This document shows, one piece after another, positions 6,251 to 7,254 of a stretch of 7,254 bases of DNA. The stretch spans positions 1 through 7,254 of the forward strand of contig JAJYCH010000238.1 of assembly GCA_021778575.1 (NCBI GenBank). The letters run 5' to 3'. Each line of letters begins with the position of its first letter. Within the stretch, counting starts at the first letter, position 1. The notes beneath the pieces were generated by a model. That model had not been told where the DNA came from. It was given only the letters and a program-made list of their open reading frames with translations, and did no database searches. The position numbers were made by a program, and so were the translations under genes. Source of the stretch: Planctomycetota bacterium (GTDB taxonomy: Bacteria > Planctomycetota > Planctomycetia > Isosphaerales > Isosphaeraceae).

Positions 6251-7254
6251 TCGACCGGATCATTAGCGCCTCGATCCGCCACCGAGGTTGGGTCATCCTC
6301 GTCAGCCTGATCGTGGGCATACTCGGTTGGCTGGCGATCCGGGAGACTCCGGTTGACGCGATCCCCGACCTTTCCGAAGCCGGGGTGATCGTCTTCGCCG
6401 ACTGGCCGGGCCACGGCCCTCAGGAGGTCGAAGATCAGGTCACTTACCCGCTGGCGCTGGAGCTTCAGGGAATCCGAGGGGTCCGGTCAATCCGGACATC
6501 GAGCGACTTTCACCTCTCGATGATCCACTTGATCCTTGATGAGTCCATGACCGTCGCCGAGGGTCGCGGACGGACCCAGGAGCGGCTCTCGCGGGCTGGT
6601 TCGAGCTTGCCGGCGGGCGTGACCGCGAAGCTCGGTCCCGACTCTCCGGCCACCGGTCAGATCTACTGGTATGCCGTCGAGGGGAAGGGGCTGGACGCGG
6701 GACGACTCCGCTCGATCCAGGATTGGTATGTCAAGCCGAGACTCGCCTCGATTCCGGGCGTGGCCGAGGTGGCAAGCGTGGGAGGTTTCCCGATCGAGTA
6801 TCAGGTCTCGGTCGTCCCTTATCGCTTGCAGGCGCGTGGCGTGACATGCGCCGACCTCATGGAAAGCATCGCCCGATCGAACGCGACGGTGGGCGGACCA
6901 TCGATCCAGAAAGGGAACGCCGAATACGTCGTTCGCGGGATCGGCCGACTTGGTGCATCGGCCGAAGGGCGTGACCCTTCGGAAACGGTTGTCCGCGACC
7001 TCGAAGAAGTACTGATACCGGCACCAGGCGGCCAGGTTGTCCGGGTCGGCGACCTGGCGACGGTGGCCGTTGGACCTGGACCTCGTCGAGGGGTTCTGGA
7101 GAAGGATGGTGCGGAGGCGGTGGGCGGCGTTGTCCTGATGGCTTCGGGTGAGAATCCGCTCGAGGTCACCAAGCGAATCAAGGCCAGGGTCCACGAGCTT
7201 TCAAGTGGGCTCCCGCCGGGAGTGGCGATCGTCCCGTTTTACGACCGGAAGATC
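6247..7254 (+). CDS. CusA/CzcA-like heavy-metal RND efflux pump, N-terminal 336 residues, continues past window
   Basis: The frame is open from the ATG at 6247 to the right edge. Residues about 12-31 form the first membrane helix. The following periplasmic porter region shows heavy-metal RND signatures: VDAIPDLSEAGVIVF (about 36-50), WPGHGPQEVEDQVTYPL (about 53-69), LPAGV and LGPDSPATGQIYW, SIQDWYVKPRLASIPGVAEV, VASVGGFPIEYQV, and NATVGGPSIQKGNAEYVVRG. These correspond closely to E. coli CusA. Such pumps work as proton-driven trimers that move monovalent or divalent metal ions from periplasm or cytoplasm outward. The residues that decide Cu/Ag versus Co/Zn/Cd lie further on and are outside the window. 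The start overlaps the adaptor stop by 4 bases (ATGA), so the two are coupled. A full-length protein would be about 1,030-1,060 residues. Confidence 0.95.
   Translation, partial: MIDRIISASIRHRGWVILVSLIVGILGWLAIRETPVDAIPDLSEAGVIVFADWPGHGPQEVEDQVTYPLALELQGIRGVRSIRTSSDFHLSMIHLILDESMTVAEGRGRTQERLSRAGSSLPAGVTAKLGPDSPATGQIYWYAVEGKGLDAGRLRSIQDWYVKPRLASIPGVAEVASVGGFPIEYQVSVVPYRLQARGVTCADLMESIARSNATVGGPSIQKGNAEYVVRGIGRLGASAEGRDPSETVVRDLEEVLIPAPGGQVVRVGDLATVAVGPGPRRGVLEKDGAEAVGGVVLMASGENPLEVTKRIKARVHELSSGLPPGVAIVPFYDRKI

Noticed and set aside
6487..7194. Minus-strand open frame of 235 codons
   Set aside because: It lies opposite the RND pump frame, which matches CusA over its whole length; such antisense frames are expected at high GC.

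Overview
The window looks like chromosomal DNA of a planctomycete, most likely an Isosphaeraceae-type bacterium. The main reasons are a DUF1559 protein with a type IV pilin-like N-terminus (a family strongly expanded in Planctomycetota), a CRTAC1/FG-GAP protein with a TPR-like front half, high GC content, and a heavy-metal efflux adaptor with a C-terminal YHS-like domain. The assignment rests on family content only. No RNA gene, mobile element or CRISPR array was seen.

Minus strand, in the direction of transcription: a small secreted cysteine-containing protein (secB, 4148-3726); a DUF1559 pilin-like protein (3539-2469); a small lipoprotein (lipA, 2437-2006); a second small secreted protein (secA, about 1955-1557); and, after a 270-base gap, a CRTAC1/FG-GAP repeat protein that runs off the left edge (1286 to <1). 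DUF1559, lipA and secA are separated by only 31 and 50 bases and look like one operon.

Plus strand, divergent from secB: a second lipoprotein (lipB, 4290-4769), a CusB/CzcB-like efflux adaptor carrying three heavy-metal-binding motifs plus a YHS-like tail (4778-6250), and the N-terminal 336 residues of a CusA/CzcA-like RND pump that runs off the right edge (6247->7254). The junctions GTGA (lipB/adaptor) and ATGA (adaptor/pump) suggest translational coupling.

Most notable points: (1) lipA/lipB and secA/secB are two pairs of paralogues, so a secreted-protein plus lipoprotein module occurs twice, once beside DUF1559 and CRTAC1 and once beside a metal efflux operon. (2) The efflux adaptor appears to lack the lipoyl and alpha-helical hairpin region that normally lies between the first beta-strands and the rest of the beta-barrel, and carries metal-binding modules instead. 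(3) secA has a strong Shine-Dalgarno placed in front of an ATC codon rather than ATG/GTG/TTG, exactly where its paralogue predicts the start. (4) The hexamer CGATCG occurs roughly ten times more often than base composition predicts.
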